Shown one piece after another: positions 22,305 to 33,139 of a stretch of 64,000 nucleotides of DNA (the stretch's first letter is position 1; the number at the start of each line of letters is the position of its first letter). Source of the DNA: Nemertoderma westbladi (taxonomy: Eukaryota > Xenacoelomorpha > Nemertodermatida > Nemertodermatidae); assembly GCA_032718475.1 (NCBI GenBank), contig JAUCBJ010008232.1, forward strand, positions 1-64,000, written 5' to 3'. The notes under the pieces are model-generated. The model was not told where the DNA came from. It worked only from the letters and a program-made list of their open reading frames with translations, and searched no databases. Both the position numbers and the translations under genes were made by a program.

Positions 22305-23741
22305 GTTTACTCTAAGCATGTAATGTGATGGGATAATATAATTTTATTTTGGTGATGATCTTGATGTTAATATAAAAATATAATAAAATATAATTTTTTT
22401 TACAACAAGTTCTCTAAAAGAGTCAATCGCGGTAGGTTAACCATGCACATTTAACAATATGACGTAGACGTAACATGTACAGTAAGTATTCTCGATATCG
22501 TTCTAATATAGATATACTGGTATTGCGAAACATCCTATACATCGCAAACTAATAACACATACAGTAGTTGACTAGTAATATTAGTCAGAAATGCAACATA
22601 AACTGTATAGGATGTAGTGTTAACCTGTTGGTACCGGTACTGATAAATTCAATAATTTATTATAAGCCTAACCACAACTGTCATCCGCTTTATCAGTACC
22701 GGTAGTGTTTTACTCTTCCAACACTGTAGTCACAGTCTACTGGTATCAGTACAGCAGTAATCTGAAGCAATAGCATACTGCTGTCATGATCTGGATTACA
22801 CGCAGGAGTCTCTCATATAGGGATTAGATCACCTATCCGAACAATACAGTACTGCAGTACTGTCGTTGTTCTTGATGTAACAGCATAATCAGATAGAGCA
22901 TACTGATTTCCTTTGATTAGCATTGTACCGCAGTACCAGTACTACAGTATTAATGTAACAGTACCCCCAGTAACAAACTAGGCTAATGTATACAATATCG
23001 TGAGTCAGTTACAATCAGATGTGTACGCAGTCAGCCACACTGCGAGGGATGTGGTCAACCTCGCAACTCCTATCCACAACTGTCATCCATTTTATCAGTA
23101 CAGCAGTAATCTGATGTAATAACATTTGTTTTTTTTTTCAACTATAAGGATACTGCTGTCTACCCGAACCTTGATTAGCATACTGCTGTCATAACCTAGA
23201 AGGGACGCGTAGCTCTCACATATAGGGATTAGATCACCTACCCAAACAATACAGTACTGCAGTACTGTCGCTGTTCTTGATGTAACAGTATAGTCAGATA
23301 GAGCATGCTGATTTCCTTTAATTAGCATTGTACTGCAGTACGGTACCGGTACCACAGTATTAATGTAACAGTACCCGCAGTAACAAACTGAGTCAATGTA
23401 TACTTTATCGTGAGCCAGTTACAATCGGATGTGCGCGCAGTCAGCCACACTGCTGGGAAACGGTCCACCTTGCAACCGTCTAGCCACCCTCACAGTCAGC
23501 CTCGCGGCACGCAGTCAGCATCGCAGTCAGCCTCGCGGCATGCAGTCAGCCTCGCAACCAGCATCGCGGCACGCAGTCAGCCTCGTGGTCGGTCATGTAG
23601 TCAGCCTCGCGGCACGCAGCCAGCCACGCAGCTAGGCACGCAGTCAACCCGTGAGAGTCATGCTTATTCAAACGAGGTTAGTTTTCCCTAACTATCGATT
23701 GATTGATTGATTGAAAAATAATAATGTTTAATTTTCACCTT
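22305..23741. repeat. convergent-module spacer with internal repeats, no gene
   Basis: This 1.4-kb spacer lies between the converging plus and minus modules. A block beginning near 22741 (tatcagtacagcagtaatct) is repeated about 400 bases downstream, including a conserved tacagtactgcagtactgtcg word at about 22845 and 23249. From 23470 to 23650 there is a GC-richer short tandem repeat of words like cagtcagcctcgcggcacg, unlike the AT-rich neighbourhood. Open frames here are Ser/Gln/Arg repeats without meaning. It could hold the transcription terminators of both modules, but none could be pinned down. Confidence 0.7.
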
Positions 23742-24287
23742 CTAATCACCAACACCTAAAGTCACAACACCAAACATTAATAAATAATTAACAAGTTTAC
23801 TAAATATAGGGTAATAAATGTGAAATTTGCTAGGTGAACACATTAAAGTACATTTACCGGTATGAAAGCAGCAAATGACTACGGTATTATTTATTCTTAT
23901 TTTGCAATTATTAAAAATTTCAGGTTCATATATAACTTGAAGTTGCACATTATCAAAGACAACATAAAACCCTGTGTTGTTTATCAATAACCTATAGACT
24001 ACAGACTTAATACTAAAAATATAAGTACATAAATTAACAGATATTAAAATCAAATTAATACTAGTTTTATCAAATATATGTTTTTTTACTTTTTGGAAAT
24101 TATACTTACTGCCTAATAATGTAATACGACCATTTTTAAATATTAATAATGTGGCACCAAATATCTTATATATAAACTGATTTGGTTTGAGTATGTGTTT
24201 ACCAGATAATTGATTTTTTAATTCTTTCAAATTAATTGCTGACACTTGCTGGCAACTTACATTCTTATTGACTATCTGATAGTTCAT
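23742..24287 (-). CDS. TATA-binding-protein-like protein of the Polinton
   Basis: A 181-residue protein whose start overlaps the end of the polymerase frame by 23 bases. It has two internal segments resembling the halves of the TBP saddle. The first, about residues 35-75, contains FGATLLIFKNGRITLLGSK. The second, near residues 115-160, contains YEPEIF, then CCFHTGKCTL. In eukaryotic TBP the matching places read YEPELF and an I/L-I-F-x-S-G-K strand followed by TGAK. A promoter-recognition factor for the element's own genes would fit, and some large DNA viruses encode TBP-like proteins. The similarity was seen by eye only and the function is inferred. The frame is open. The residues that wedge into the TATA minor groove in TBP could not be judged. 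Confidence 0.6.
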   Translation of the reverse strand: MNYQIVNKNVSCQQVSAINLKELKNQLSGKHILKPNQFIYKIFGATLLIFKNGRITLLGSKYNFQKVKKHIFDKTSINLILISVNLCTYIFSIKSVVYRLLINNTGFYVVFDNVQLQVIYEPEIFNNCKIRINNTVVICCFHTGKCTLMCSPSKFHIYYPIFSKLVNYLLMFGVVTLGVGD

Positions 24288-27200
24288 TGTTTGGTTCCCG
24301 ATAAATTGGTATATTGTTTTTTTTCATAGGTTTTTCGACCTTTGTTTGATAGTGACCCCAGGGAAGCGAATGATTTTTATTAACCCAATAAAGTTTATCA
24401 TCAAATGCGCTGAGAGCAAACTTGTCTCGTGCTATAGTATACACTTTGTGAAATTTACTCTGAAATTGATGTGTTTCCTTGGAAATTTCTTCGTTATCGT
24501 AATATGCCCTCAAATAATCTTCGTGACAAATATTTTTATCCACGACAGCTCTTGTTATTCCTTTTGCCCGTCGTATATTGGAATCATTCCATTCTAAAAT
24601 TGAATATAATTTTGGTCTTAAAAATACCGCTTGTTTAATCTCTCGTGAGGCTAGTTCGTCTTTACAGTAATAGAGCCTGGATTTATTTTTATCGCTGTAG
24701 AGAGGGTGATCCTTGGGGTAATTGGATGTATCTAGAATATTATTTTTAATTAAGGCTTTTAAAAAATTATTCTGCGATGTATTATAGTAACAACCTATTA
24801 AAGAGTCCGTGTCTGATGCTACAATTTCAATTCGGCAGTTTAATTCTTTCTCAATAGGTAGCAATTTATCGTAATACAGCTGATACATATCCAATTTAGC
24901 CAAGTCCAAGACAGTACTACCTATATAGACCGGCTTATCGAGAGTTACAGAGTCTTTTACTAATAAATGTCCCGATAAGGAATCGTTATAAATCATGAAA
25001 TTTTCATGATTTATTCGTTTGACTAATTGGTCACATTTTTCTTTACTATTAGCGATACGAAAGTTGCATCGGTCCCTTATCTTCTCTATCGTTTTTCCAA
25101 ATAAAGAATTGTTCAGCAATTTCGCGACAGCTGTTTCAATATAACTTTTTGCTTACCGCCTTTGATTAATATTAAAATCTATATAGGGTTTAAATACAAA
25201 GTCTTGATGGAAAGAATATAATTTATGGAGCTTAGTAACAATTAAACCTTGTTTTATATAAAATTTTAACAGTTTTAAATTTACATGATAGAATTCTTTA
25301 TCGAATTGTGTCAACATAAGTTTCGGTGCACACATCTTATACTTGCTATTAGTGCCTCTTTGTTTACAAACATTGTTAAATTGTTCCCTCATATAAGGTG
25401 AAAGCATTGTCTCATTTATACTTAAATGTTCTGGAGCTAAGGGTAGTTCTAATGTACGATCGTGAATATCTTTGGGATATTTCAAATCGCAAATTAAGAA
25501 AAACCCAATATCACCTTCAGTATCAAGATTTGTTAAATATTTTATCAGTTCTTCAGGAGCAGCATTCTCTAAATATGTAACGTTGACTTGTTCAAAACCT
25601 GAAACAGGTAGCTTTTTACTTAAATTACCAGAATACAAGGAATTAAAATCTATATTGAAAATATGACACTCTTCCTTGCTCGGATCATAATTATCAGTAT
25701 CTGGTATATTTGATTCTATGTAATGCTTTCGACAGAATGAAACCCCTCCTCTAATAGATGCTTCAAAATCTCTATATGTTTGGTAATCTTTTATTAATGC
25801 TAACTTACATTTATTGTATTTCAGGGCGCAATCATAAGTGAAAGCTGCGATACTGCAATAATAAACTACTTCTAATTCGTAGTTTTGTCTACACACTCTC
25901 CTAAAGTTCTCAAATATATCAGCGAGGAGACAAACATCGAGTTTTAAGTATGCTAAAAGATAATCCTTGAGATTCACACAGTCAAACTGACTCCATGATG
26001 CATTGGCAAAACTATATTCCTCGGGTGTACAGGTATTTTGTGTTAATTTACTATAAAATTTGTCTATTGATGGTAATTTCGAATCATTGAATTTATTTAA
26101 ATCTGTCAGATACTCGTAGGGAAATATACCTTTTCGTTTAATTGTTGCATTATTTAAATTTGGATAAAAATATTTCATTTGCTGTTCAGTAATTGGTAGA
26201 ACTGATGTTATATCCTCGCTGTCTATATCCTTTGTTGAACAATCAACTAAAGTACTTAGGGAAAAGGATAAAAATTGATATGTGTCTAAGACACGTAGCT
26301 CGATCTTTGTTTTTGAGTCTTTCACCGGTATATGCATGCTTAGTGAAATATACCTTTCAGAATTTTTAGGGATCACCTTTATATCCCTATCGGAATATCT
26401 ATTGTTGGTAAAACCAACTTGGATGTCATTATATACAGAGTCTAAAAAGTCTTGAATACAGTTGTTGTCGATTGTTTTTGTAAAGGTCTTCAAATAAAAT
26501 TTTGGTGGATTGATTAATTCGGCACTAGGAACAATTAAATAACTTACAGCGCATGGAATATGATTCTGAATAAATTTACTGTTGCTGGATGGCTCCAAAA
26601 TAGATTCTATGTCAAAATATATTACAAACAATGCTGGTAATGTTCTGTCTAAATTTCTAAAGCTAATATGAGTTCTTTTTTCAGATGGTAGCTTCTCAAC
26701 TTGACTTTTTCCTCGATAACAAACAAGACGGTGACGTTCTAGAACATCATTGGTGTAGAAAGGCGCCAAACACCGTTCACAATATTTCCTACCACAAGTA
26801 TGAAGAGCTCTCATATTCATCAAACGATTCAAGTTAGTTATGCAAACATAATGTGATTGTTTACTCGTATTCTTATTTTTTACAAGTAATATATTCAATA
26901 ACTCTTTATCTGGAGTGATTTTACTAAATGGTGCCTGTCTTAATATAGATACTCGATTGTTGTTGTAGAGTAATAAATTAATTATATATGCTGAATTCTG
27001 TTTTTCAAAAAGTTTAATTGCAAGCTGCCATTCTGTTGGATAATCTTTGTTCCCGTTGTCAAAAATAAAATGACACATATAATTTTTGTACTGCGAAGTA
27101 CGATATTTGTTGTTCTTCACTTTGCTACTAAATTTTGTAGCTATAATTGCCCATTTAAAACAATCATTATCAGCCGTTTGTATATTTATAACACATTTTT

Positions 27201-28013
27201 TAACTGATAGAGCCTTAGGTAACTCCATATAACCGTGTCCCTTATATAGTAACGACCTACACTTGGATTCAGCTACTTTAATTTCAACCCTTAATAAAGA
27301 TTTAACACGCCACCCTGAGCCACGAGTGTTAAACATGGCTATTTTTTGCATTAATTTTTCTAATACATACTCAAACCATGTGTCAAAACTTTCATGTGAA
27401 TCTACGGTATTAACTGCACCACCTGGAGAACTAAAATAGAAAGCTTCTTCTTGATCACCCTCTGAAAAATGTGATCGATACATGCGTATATTCACACCTA
27501 GCCAGGGTCTAAGTACATTCATTTCGCTAAGTTTTCCTAATAATAAAGTTTGGATGTGAGGTAGAATTTTAATTAATGATGAATGAATATCAGGAAAATC
27601 TTCATCATTTGGAAGATTGTAAACATAGATTTCTAAACGGTTATCGTGTGCGGCTCGTTCAATGTTAAAAATTGATGAACCTTGACCAGATTTCAGTCTT
27701 TTTCTAGATACGATAGTATTGTTTTGGTTCCGTTGTGGTGGTGGTCTAACATGATAATAACGTTGGTGACAGTCGTGACGTAAGTAATTCTCATATACTC
27801 TTTATTACAAGTAGGGCAAGTTTTTTCATACACGCAAAACTTCATTTCTTTACATCCTGTAGTCGTTTCATGTCGTTTGCATATTTCTTCACGTGAACAT
27901 TTCACTCGACAATTAAAACAATTGTATTCTTCAAAATGAGATTTCACATGTGTTAAATAATTTCGTTTAGAAATTTGAAGAGGACAAAATGGACATTTCA
28001 ATTGTTTATCCAT
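24265..28013 (-). pseudogene. family-B DNA polymerase (protein-primed type), interrupted
   Basis: The Polinton replicative polymerase in three pieces. Piece one, 28013-27693, carries C2H2-like zinc motifs (CPFCPLQISKRNYLTHVKSH). Piece two, 27522-25153, continues upstream in the same frame to about 27800. It shows a Cys/His cluster near residues 243-268, the exonuclease I motif FDIES (Asp304, Glu306), DTYQFLSFSL and polymerase motif A in DFNSLYS. Piece three, 25119-24265, starts in motif B (NNSLFGKT) and has motif C, SDTDSL, at 103-106. Two lesions are visible: a frameshift near 27785-27800 (a TATAT run suggests a 2-bp slip), and one in-frame TAA at 25153-25155 between motifs A and B, with the same frame continuing beyond it. 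The length of about 1,250 codons is normal for the family. Confidence 0.92.
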
Positions 28014-28569
28014 CTCTTTATTATCCTAAAAACAATTTAAAATTAATATGAATATTGTTATATATATAATCAAAAAAATTCATAAGCTACTCAACACAAA
28101 TAAAATATAATATCTAAACTTTAATTAATTTAATATTTTCAGAATGAGCTCGAATGAATCAGTTGAGCTCTTTATATATATATATATTTCAAGTTTCTAC
28201 TTATACCAACCAATCATAAATAACAGTTACATTGGAAACTAATATCATAAATAAAGTTGCTTTTACAACTGAATTCTTTATAATAAAATCAAGTCTAAAC
28301 CAAGATGTGTATAATGCGTTTTTAATTTTCATTGATAAAGTAGGTTTTACATGCAAATGTTTTATTATGGTGGTGTAAACTCATGCATTTACATGCGAAT
28401 GTTTTATTCCTAATCCCGTGCTCACATTAAATATAAACTATCACCAATATTTACTCAATAAAGTCACCTTTACATGCAAATACTTTATAATAATCACGCT
28501 TTGTGATAAAAAGTTACCTTTACAAGTCAGTGTGAAACTGAAAAAGAAAAGTCTCTAGTTAATAATAAA
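28014..28569 (-). promoter_or_regulatory. upstream region of polymerase with repeated octamer-like units
   Basis: An AT-rich gap between two minus-strand genes. A unit of about 37 bases of the form ATAAAGT, three bases, TTTACATGCAAAT, then a TTTAT-type ending occurs near 28250 (diverged), 28335, 28370-28407 (partial) and 28457, with a decayed copy near 28505. The ATGCAAAT core at 28351 and 28474 equals the POU-factor octamer sequence. Position upstream of the polymerase start suggests an enhancer, promoter or replication element; this is inference. A (TA)n run lies near 28172-28188. Confidence 0.45.
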
Positions 28570-29613
28570 TCAATCTGATACTGTTTTTATATGTTCCTTA
28601 TTGTAATCTGCTACCTCTTCACTTGCTTTTGTAACTTTTATTTTCTTTGTAGGTATAGAATCATTGTTGGGAATGGAAGATGTTTGAGATGTAGATCTGC
28701 GCTTTCTATCACTCGAGGTCTCTTCGATGTATGTCTTTGGATTAAATGTGGATGAAACTACTTCTGGAAATGACTTATTAACCTTAAACTTCCAAGTTGG
28801 TGGATATAGAATCGCGAAACCGTCTGCTATATCAGTTGATGAAACATTTAACATCATATCGTAGAGAAACTCTATATATGGTATGTCTTTATCGTAATGT
28901 AACTGTAAATATTTGCTTTCCTTGTCTGTAATAATTACTTTTTTTTCTTGTACATTTATTTTTACTTTAAGTCGGTCAGATAAAGCTTTATCGTCCGTAT
29001 CTAGCTCTGAAAAGACACCTTCGTTACTAATTTCATAATTCCTTTCATACCACAATGAATTTACTTCCGATGCTGTTAAGTTAAACCCATTATAATACCT
29101 AAGACCAATAGCATCAGAATATCTAGCTGAAATCTCCCATAGTCCCATATAAGTCGCTCCTTTATATTTGCTTACAAAACCAACAAAAGATGGGTTGGTT
29201 AAATTAACAACAGAACACTGATTTATTATTTCGAGTGGTGGTGATAACAATTCTAATATTTCTGTCTTACTCTGAAGCAATAAATTAATGAGTGATTTGT
29301 TTAGAATTTGACATTTGCCTTGCTTCTGAATATATACGTTTTCAGTAATAACACAGGTGGAAATATTTAACTTTCCTCTTGTAAATTCTATATTAGGATA
29401 AATATTACCTCTTGAAACTGGTGATTCCTTTTGTCGGTTGATTAATATTTCTAAGACGTCTAGAAGGTAGAGTGTATCCTGGTAAGAGAAGCACGTTGTT
29501 ACATTGCTATCGCTTGAGAGTAATATAAAGTACTTGCCATAAACAATACTACAGGTATATTTATTAAATGTAAATTTCCAAGTATTGTTTGAAGTTTTTT
29601 TAAATAAATCCAT
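28570..29613 (-). CDS. unrecognised Polinton early-module protein, 347 aa
   Basis: An intact frame, first gene of the minus-strand module beside the right arm. I do not recognise the family. The first 250 residues alternate hydrophobic strands and helices (YFILLSSDSN, TLYLLDVLEILI, KYKGATYMGLWEI) and look like a globular protein with no transmembrane segment. The C-terminal 70 residues are Ser/Thr-rich with basic clusters DRKRRST and PTKKIKVTK, which resemble nuclear localisation signals. Position at the head of the replication module suggests a nuclear early protein (DNA binding, host interaction or replication accessory). No catalytic motif is seen. Confidence 0.75.
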   Translation of the reverse strand: MDLFKKTSNNTWKFTFNKYTCSIVYGKYFILLSSDSNVTTCFSYQDTLYLLDVLEILINRQKESPVSRGNIYPNIEFTRGKLNISTCVITENVYIQKQGKCQILNKSLINLLLQSKTEILELLSPPLEIINQCSVVNLTNPSFVGFVSKYKGATYMGLWEISARYSDAIGLRYYNGFNLTASEVNSLWYERNYEISNEGVFSELDTDDKALSDRLKVKINVQEKKVIITDKESKYLQLHYDKDIPYIEFLYDMMLNVSSTDIADGFAILYPPTWKFKVNKSFPEVVSSTFNPKTYIEETSSDRKRRSTSQTSSIPNNDSIPTKKIKVTKASEEVADYNKEHIKTVSD

Positions 29614-30320
29614 AATTAGAATGAAAACTATTTTGAAAAATAAAAACTAAATAAATGATTATTAGAATGTAAAACTTCGGTTTATATGCTTGCTTTAATA
29701 AAACAGAGTGACTTACAGTGAGGAATATAGTTGCTTCGTGTAACAGATGCAACGTGTACAGCTAAATTTATTACATTAGCGTGAGTTAGAGAGTGAAATA
29801 GCAGTAACGTGTAACAGATGCAACGTGATCAATGCTAGCCCTGTCATTCTAACTTATATTCAACTTAGTTGATCGACCAGTTACATCGATAAAAGAAATC
29901 GATTATTATTAATAGTCGAATTAATGTATTCTACGCTATAGTAATTATGTTAAGGAACTAGAAGCTATTTATAAACATCTGCTACCAGTGATGAAGATGA
30001 AGAATTCAATGACTATGGTATAACTCAGATATTTATCGCCTTTTTCTCTCGAGGTTGGATGGAAGAGTGATTGGTGAGTTGTGAGGAGTTATATCGGTCC
30101 CGGGTTCGAACCCTGTTGAATATTTTGTTATCTGAAAAATTGCAAAATTAAATTTAGTTACTAGTGAAAAATAGCGATTTGAAAAATAATAGAAGTTACC
30201 TGATGCTAAGTGTAGACACCCGAACACCTGTAAAATAAAGGTTGGTGATTGGATGCAGTACTAGCGTTAGGTGACTAATAACGCTTATCTGAAAAATTGC
30301 AAAATTAAATTTAGTTACTA
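29614..30320. repeat. Polinton right arm with 163-bp direct repeat
   Basis: No gene. From 30129 on, a block including gcaaaattaaatttagttac and part of the TIR is repeated at an offset of 163 bases (second copy from about 30292), so the right end carries an extra copy of the TIR's inner part that the left end lacks. Short frames here are TIR-derived. The outer part (29614-30128) is AT-rich and featureless apart from two cgtgtaacagatgcaacgtg words (29739, 29808). Confidence 0.8.
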
Positions 30321-30635
30321 GTGAAAAATAGCGATTTGAAAAATAATAGAAGTTACCTGATGCTAAGTGTAGACACCCGAACACCTGTAAAATAAAGGTT
30401 GGTGATTGGATGCAGTACTAGCGTTGGGTGACTAATAACGCCTCTAGCGGAATAAGCGGGAACTTGAGAAGTTACCATGGTTACGGATGAAATGCTGACA
30501 TCTGATTGGTTGAAATAATAACGACCACTGCAAAAGGTTGAAATGGTGGCTTCTGATTGGCTGCAGTACCAGAAATGGATGGTAATGATGGACTACGGGT
30601 GACCTTGGTTGAGGAACCATGTAATGTATACTACT
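30321..30635 (-). repeat. Polinton right terminal inverted repeat, 315 bp
   Basis: Reverse complement of 10328-10642 with very few differences, ending GTATACTACT directly before the CATGCA target duplication at 30636-30641. Confidence 0.93.
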
Positions 30636-31963
30636 CATGCAACCCTGTATTGCATCAATTGTTTTTTTTTGTTATTTCTTCAACTCCCCAATTTGGCCAT
30701 AATGATATATCACTTATGATCCATTTTGGTCCATTCCACCATAATGTGCTATTGTAGAGCTGTCTGGTTGTATATTGGCACCTAGTTGCAATGTCAGCAG
30801 GATTATCTTGCGTATTCACATATCTAAAGTTGATGTTACTTGTATTTCTTATTTCTTTCAACATATTTTCAATAAACACAGTCATTCTTTTATCACTTTT
30901 GAGCCAGGCTAAAACACATTGTGAATCGCTAAACAGTGTCTTTGTTTCCATTGTAAGCGGATTCAATTCCACTTCATTACCCACCAGAAAATGGGACCAG
31001 TGGCATTTAGCAATATGTTGGGGATACGAGATTACCAATATCAATCTCGTATCATAACCAATATTGGGGGGGGGGGGACACAAGCCCCAAAGCCACAGAG
31101 TGAGGTTAGAGGTCAAACCACCTCGAAGGGAATACAGCTAGTAGGGGCTAGCAGCAGAGGGGAAACACTCCTGGGGAGTGCCAAGGTGACAAGTAGTATA
31201 TTAGCCAATAGAGGGGAGGGAAGCACGTGATAGGGAACAGAAAAGCATCCATTGGGTAGAAGGCCAAAGTAGAGTAAGAGGTGAAGCAATATTCATTGTA
31301 TCAATCATATATTATCTCAGATTTTTGGATTGGTGTATCAGTTGTGCTATTCAGTTTATCTAGTGCAGACCGGTCATAATTATTGACCGTCATCGTCATC
31401 GACGCCATTATACTGGTAACTATCTTATCTGTATTTCTGCTGTTCAATCGTTCTATCATCGGATATTTTCTAACATCAAGAGACAACTGTAACTCTATTG
31501 TTTTTCCCCAACGGCCTCGGCCAAAGCTGTTAGCACCATCCTCAAGCAGAATGGTGACGCGTACTTTAATTACCCGGTCGGGATCCCTGATCCTGTCACA
31601 TCCATTTTCAGCTTTAGTTGTTCTTCAGCGAATTTAATACATCGGATGCCAATTACCATTGCCATTAGTTCTAAGCGAGGAATACTTGGCTTTTTTCGTT
31701 GATTATCCTTCAAACTATGTTTTGATATTGGGGCTAATCTATTTTTTGCAAATAATAACATTGATTTATATCCAGATTCAAGTGGATATCTAGTGGATAT
31801 CCATAAATATATTGCTGCTGCATATGCTGTTTCCGAAGCATCGCAAAAACACAATAAATCAAGTTCATAATCCTCCAAGTTGCTCTGTTTCTCTCCTTCA
31901 AATATATGTCGTGGGATTTGGCATTCACTAATTTTCAATAGTTCATTGGCAATACTTGGCCAC
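30636..31963 (-). pseudogene. Pao retrotransposon RNase H region (relic segment)
   Basis: Two pieces of the Pao RNase H flank a 649-bp insertion. From 31938 down: ECQIPRHIF, LLCFCDASETAYAAAIYLW with the first RNase H Asp, IPRLELMAM with the Glu, ending EEQLKLKM at 31606. From 30947 down: KTLFSDSQCVLAWLKSD with the next Asp, then YVNTQDNPADIATR with the last Asp. At 31963 it meets the BEL insertion and at 30641 the Polinton. Frames differ between pieces and stops are present, so it is non-functional. Confidence 0.88.
30952..31600. mobile_element. probable solo LTR, 649 bp
   Basis: Starts TGTAAGCGG and ends CCTGTCACA, flanked by TCCAT at 30947-30951 and 31601-31605, exactly where the Pao RNase H frame breaks. 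TG...CA ends and a 5-bp duplication fit a solo LTR. Inside are an inverted pair (gatacgagattaccaatatc and its near complement around 31023-31053) and a 12-G run near 31067. No protein was recognised; a 61-codon minus-strand frame at 31486-31301 is unexplained. The family is unknown. Confidence 0.55.
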
Positions 31964-33139
31964 TGTTCGCGCTTTCAGACCTTTAGCAGTTTAACCTGCC
32001 AAATTTGGGTGTCTTCTAGATTATAAATCGACTTTAGCCTATGACGAGTATTTGATACACTACATTAGCCGAAGCCAGTCTATGCGCGACCATTCACCCG
32101 CTGGATATACCCGGGAGACTGGATTCGGAAGCTTTGACCTTATTGCGGTGTAGGCCTATTGTATTATTCGACTGATTGTTAATATATAATTTCTGACCAA
32201 TATTATTCACTTTCGGGAAATATTAACAGTTCCTTTAGGACGTGGCGCTCTAAATATGTAAACAGAGTTATGATTTACACTAGACACAACGGGATGGCTA
32301 TGGATTCACGTATATAGCGCATTCTTTAGGAGATGCTTTGTTATCAGTCACAATCATGCACACTACCGCACAATACTGCACACTGATCTGCCGACCTTCA
32401 CTAATTTTAGTCACATATAAAGAGAACAACAACCGACTCATGTAGTGCCTATGAAATAGCATTAGATTCACTCCAAAACCACTTTAATGTAAGTCGCAAT
32501 TGTTATATGTAACCAGTCTCTCTAACCTTCAGTATATCAAGAAGATTGGGGTTTCTGATTATTGGTCGATATTATCTAAATATAATAATATTCCATCAAC
32601 CGATATAATTAATGACCGACAGTAAATAGCAGTAAAAATGCGGTGTTTGTAGTTGACAATATGATTAGGTGAGTTATGAGTAGGGTAGGGATAACAGATA
32701 TACGTTTCGATTGACCAACGCCTACTAATGTTTGGCTAAAGCCTGAAAACACAGAGGTTCCAAAGCCGGTCTTCTAGCTATGGACAAAATACACATACTG
32801 ACTGAATTCATGAGTTTCTGTATACAACCTCCAACACAGAGTCAAAAAACGCTCTGATTGGTCGACCGAACAAAGAGAGAACAGAGAACAAAGAGATGTT
32901 CCACGTGGACATATCAGCTGTTAGATGTCGTCATGGTAACTACACTGTGTCAAGAGGATTTTAGCTATTGCGACATAAAATTGCTAGTTATGTCCGCTAA
33001 AGTACACATACAGAAGAAATGGCTTTTTATGTCCACTAAAACACCGGTACAGTAAGGAAACGGCTTTTTATGTCCATTAAACCGACTACAGAGTACTTTG
33101 CGCGAAAAATAACCAGCTAATTCCGCAAAAGCTTTTACA
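31964..33139 (-). repeat. 3' LTR of the BEL element
   Basis: 1,176 bp, ending (+ strand) at gcttttaca. The adjoining internal bases, read on the minus strand, are TTCTGGGAGCGG directly before the LTR's TG, which fits a short polypurine tract. It is a near copy of 48664-49837. Confidence 0.93.

Larger units (their letters stand above)
10328..30635 (+). mobile_element. Polinton/Maverick (adintovirus-like) element, 20,308 bp
   Basis: Full-length element with 315-bp terminal inverted repeats, AG...CT ends and a 6-bp target duplication. It encodes the Polinton set: packaging ATPase, retroviral-type integrase, penton and major capsid proteins, adenain-like protease and family-B DNA polymerase. Structural genes are on the plus strand (12.4-22.3 kb). 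Replication and early genes are on the minus strand (29.6-23.7 kb). The two modules converge on a repeat-rich spacer. It integrated into the RNase H-integrase region of a Pao relic. Two smaller transposons later landed inside it: a piggyBac-like MITE at 11141-12397 and a Tc1/mariner-like MITE at 18044-19304. Broken polymerase and penton genes mean this copy cannot act on its own. Confidence 0.96.

Noticed and set aside
23410-23691. Ser/Gln/Arg-rich frames in the Polinton spacer
   Set aside because: Overlapping frames over a short tandem repeat with no conserved start or domain.
30952-31600. Part of the Pao element itself
   Set aside because: The RNase H motifs on both sides join directly at TCCAT, and the interior has no Pao-like protein, so it is an insertion.
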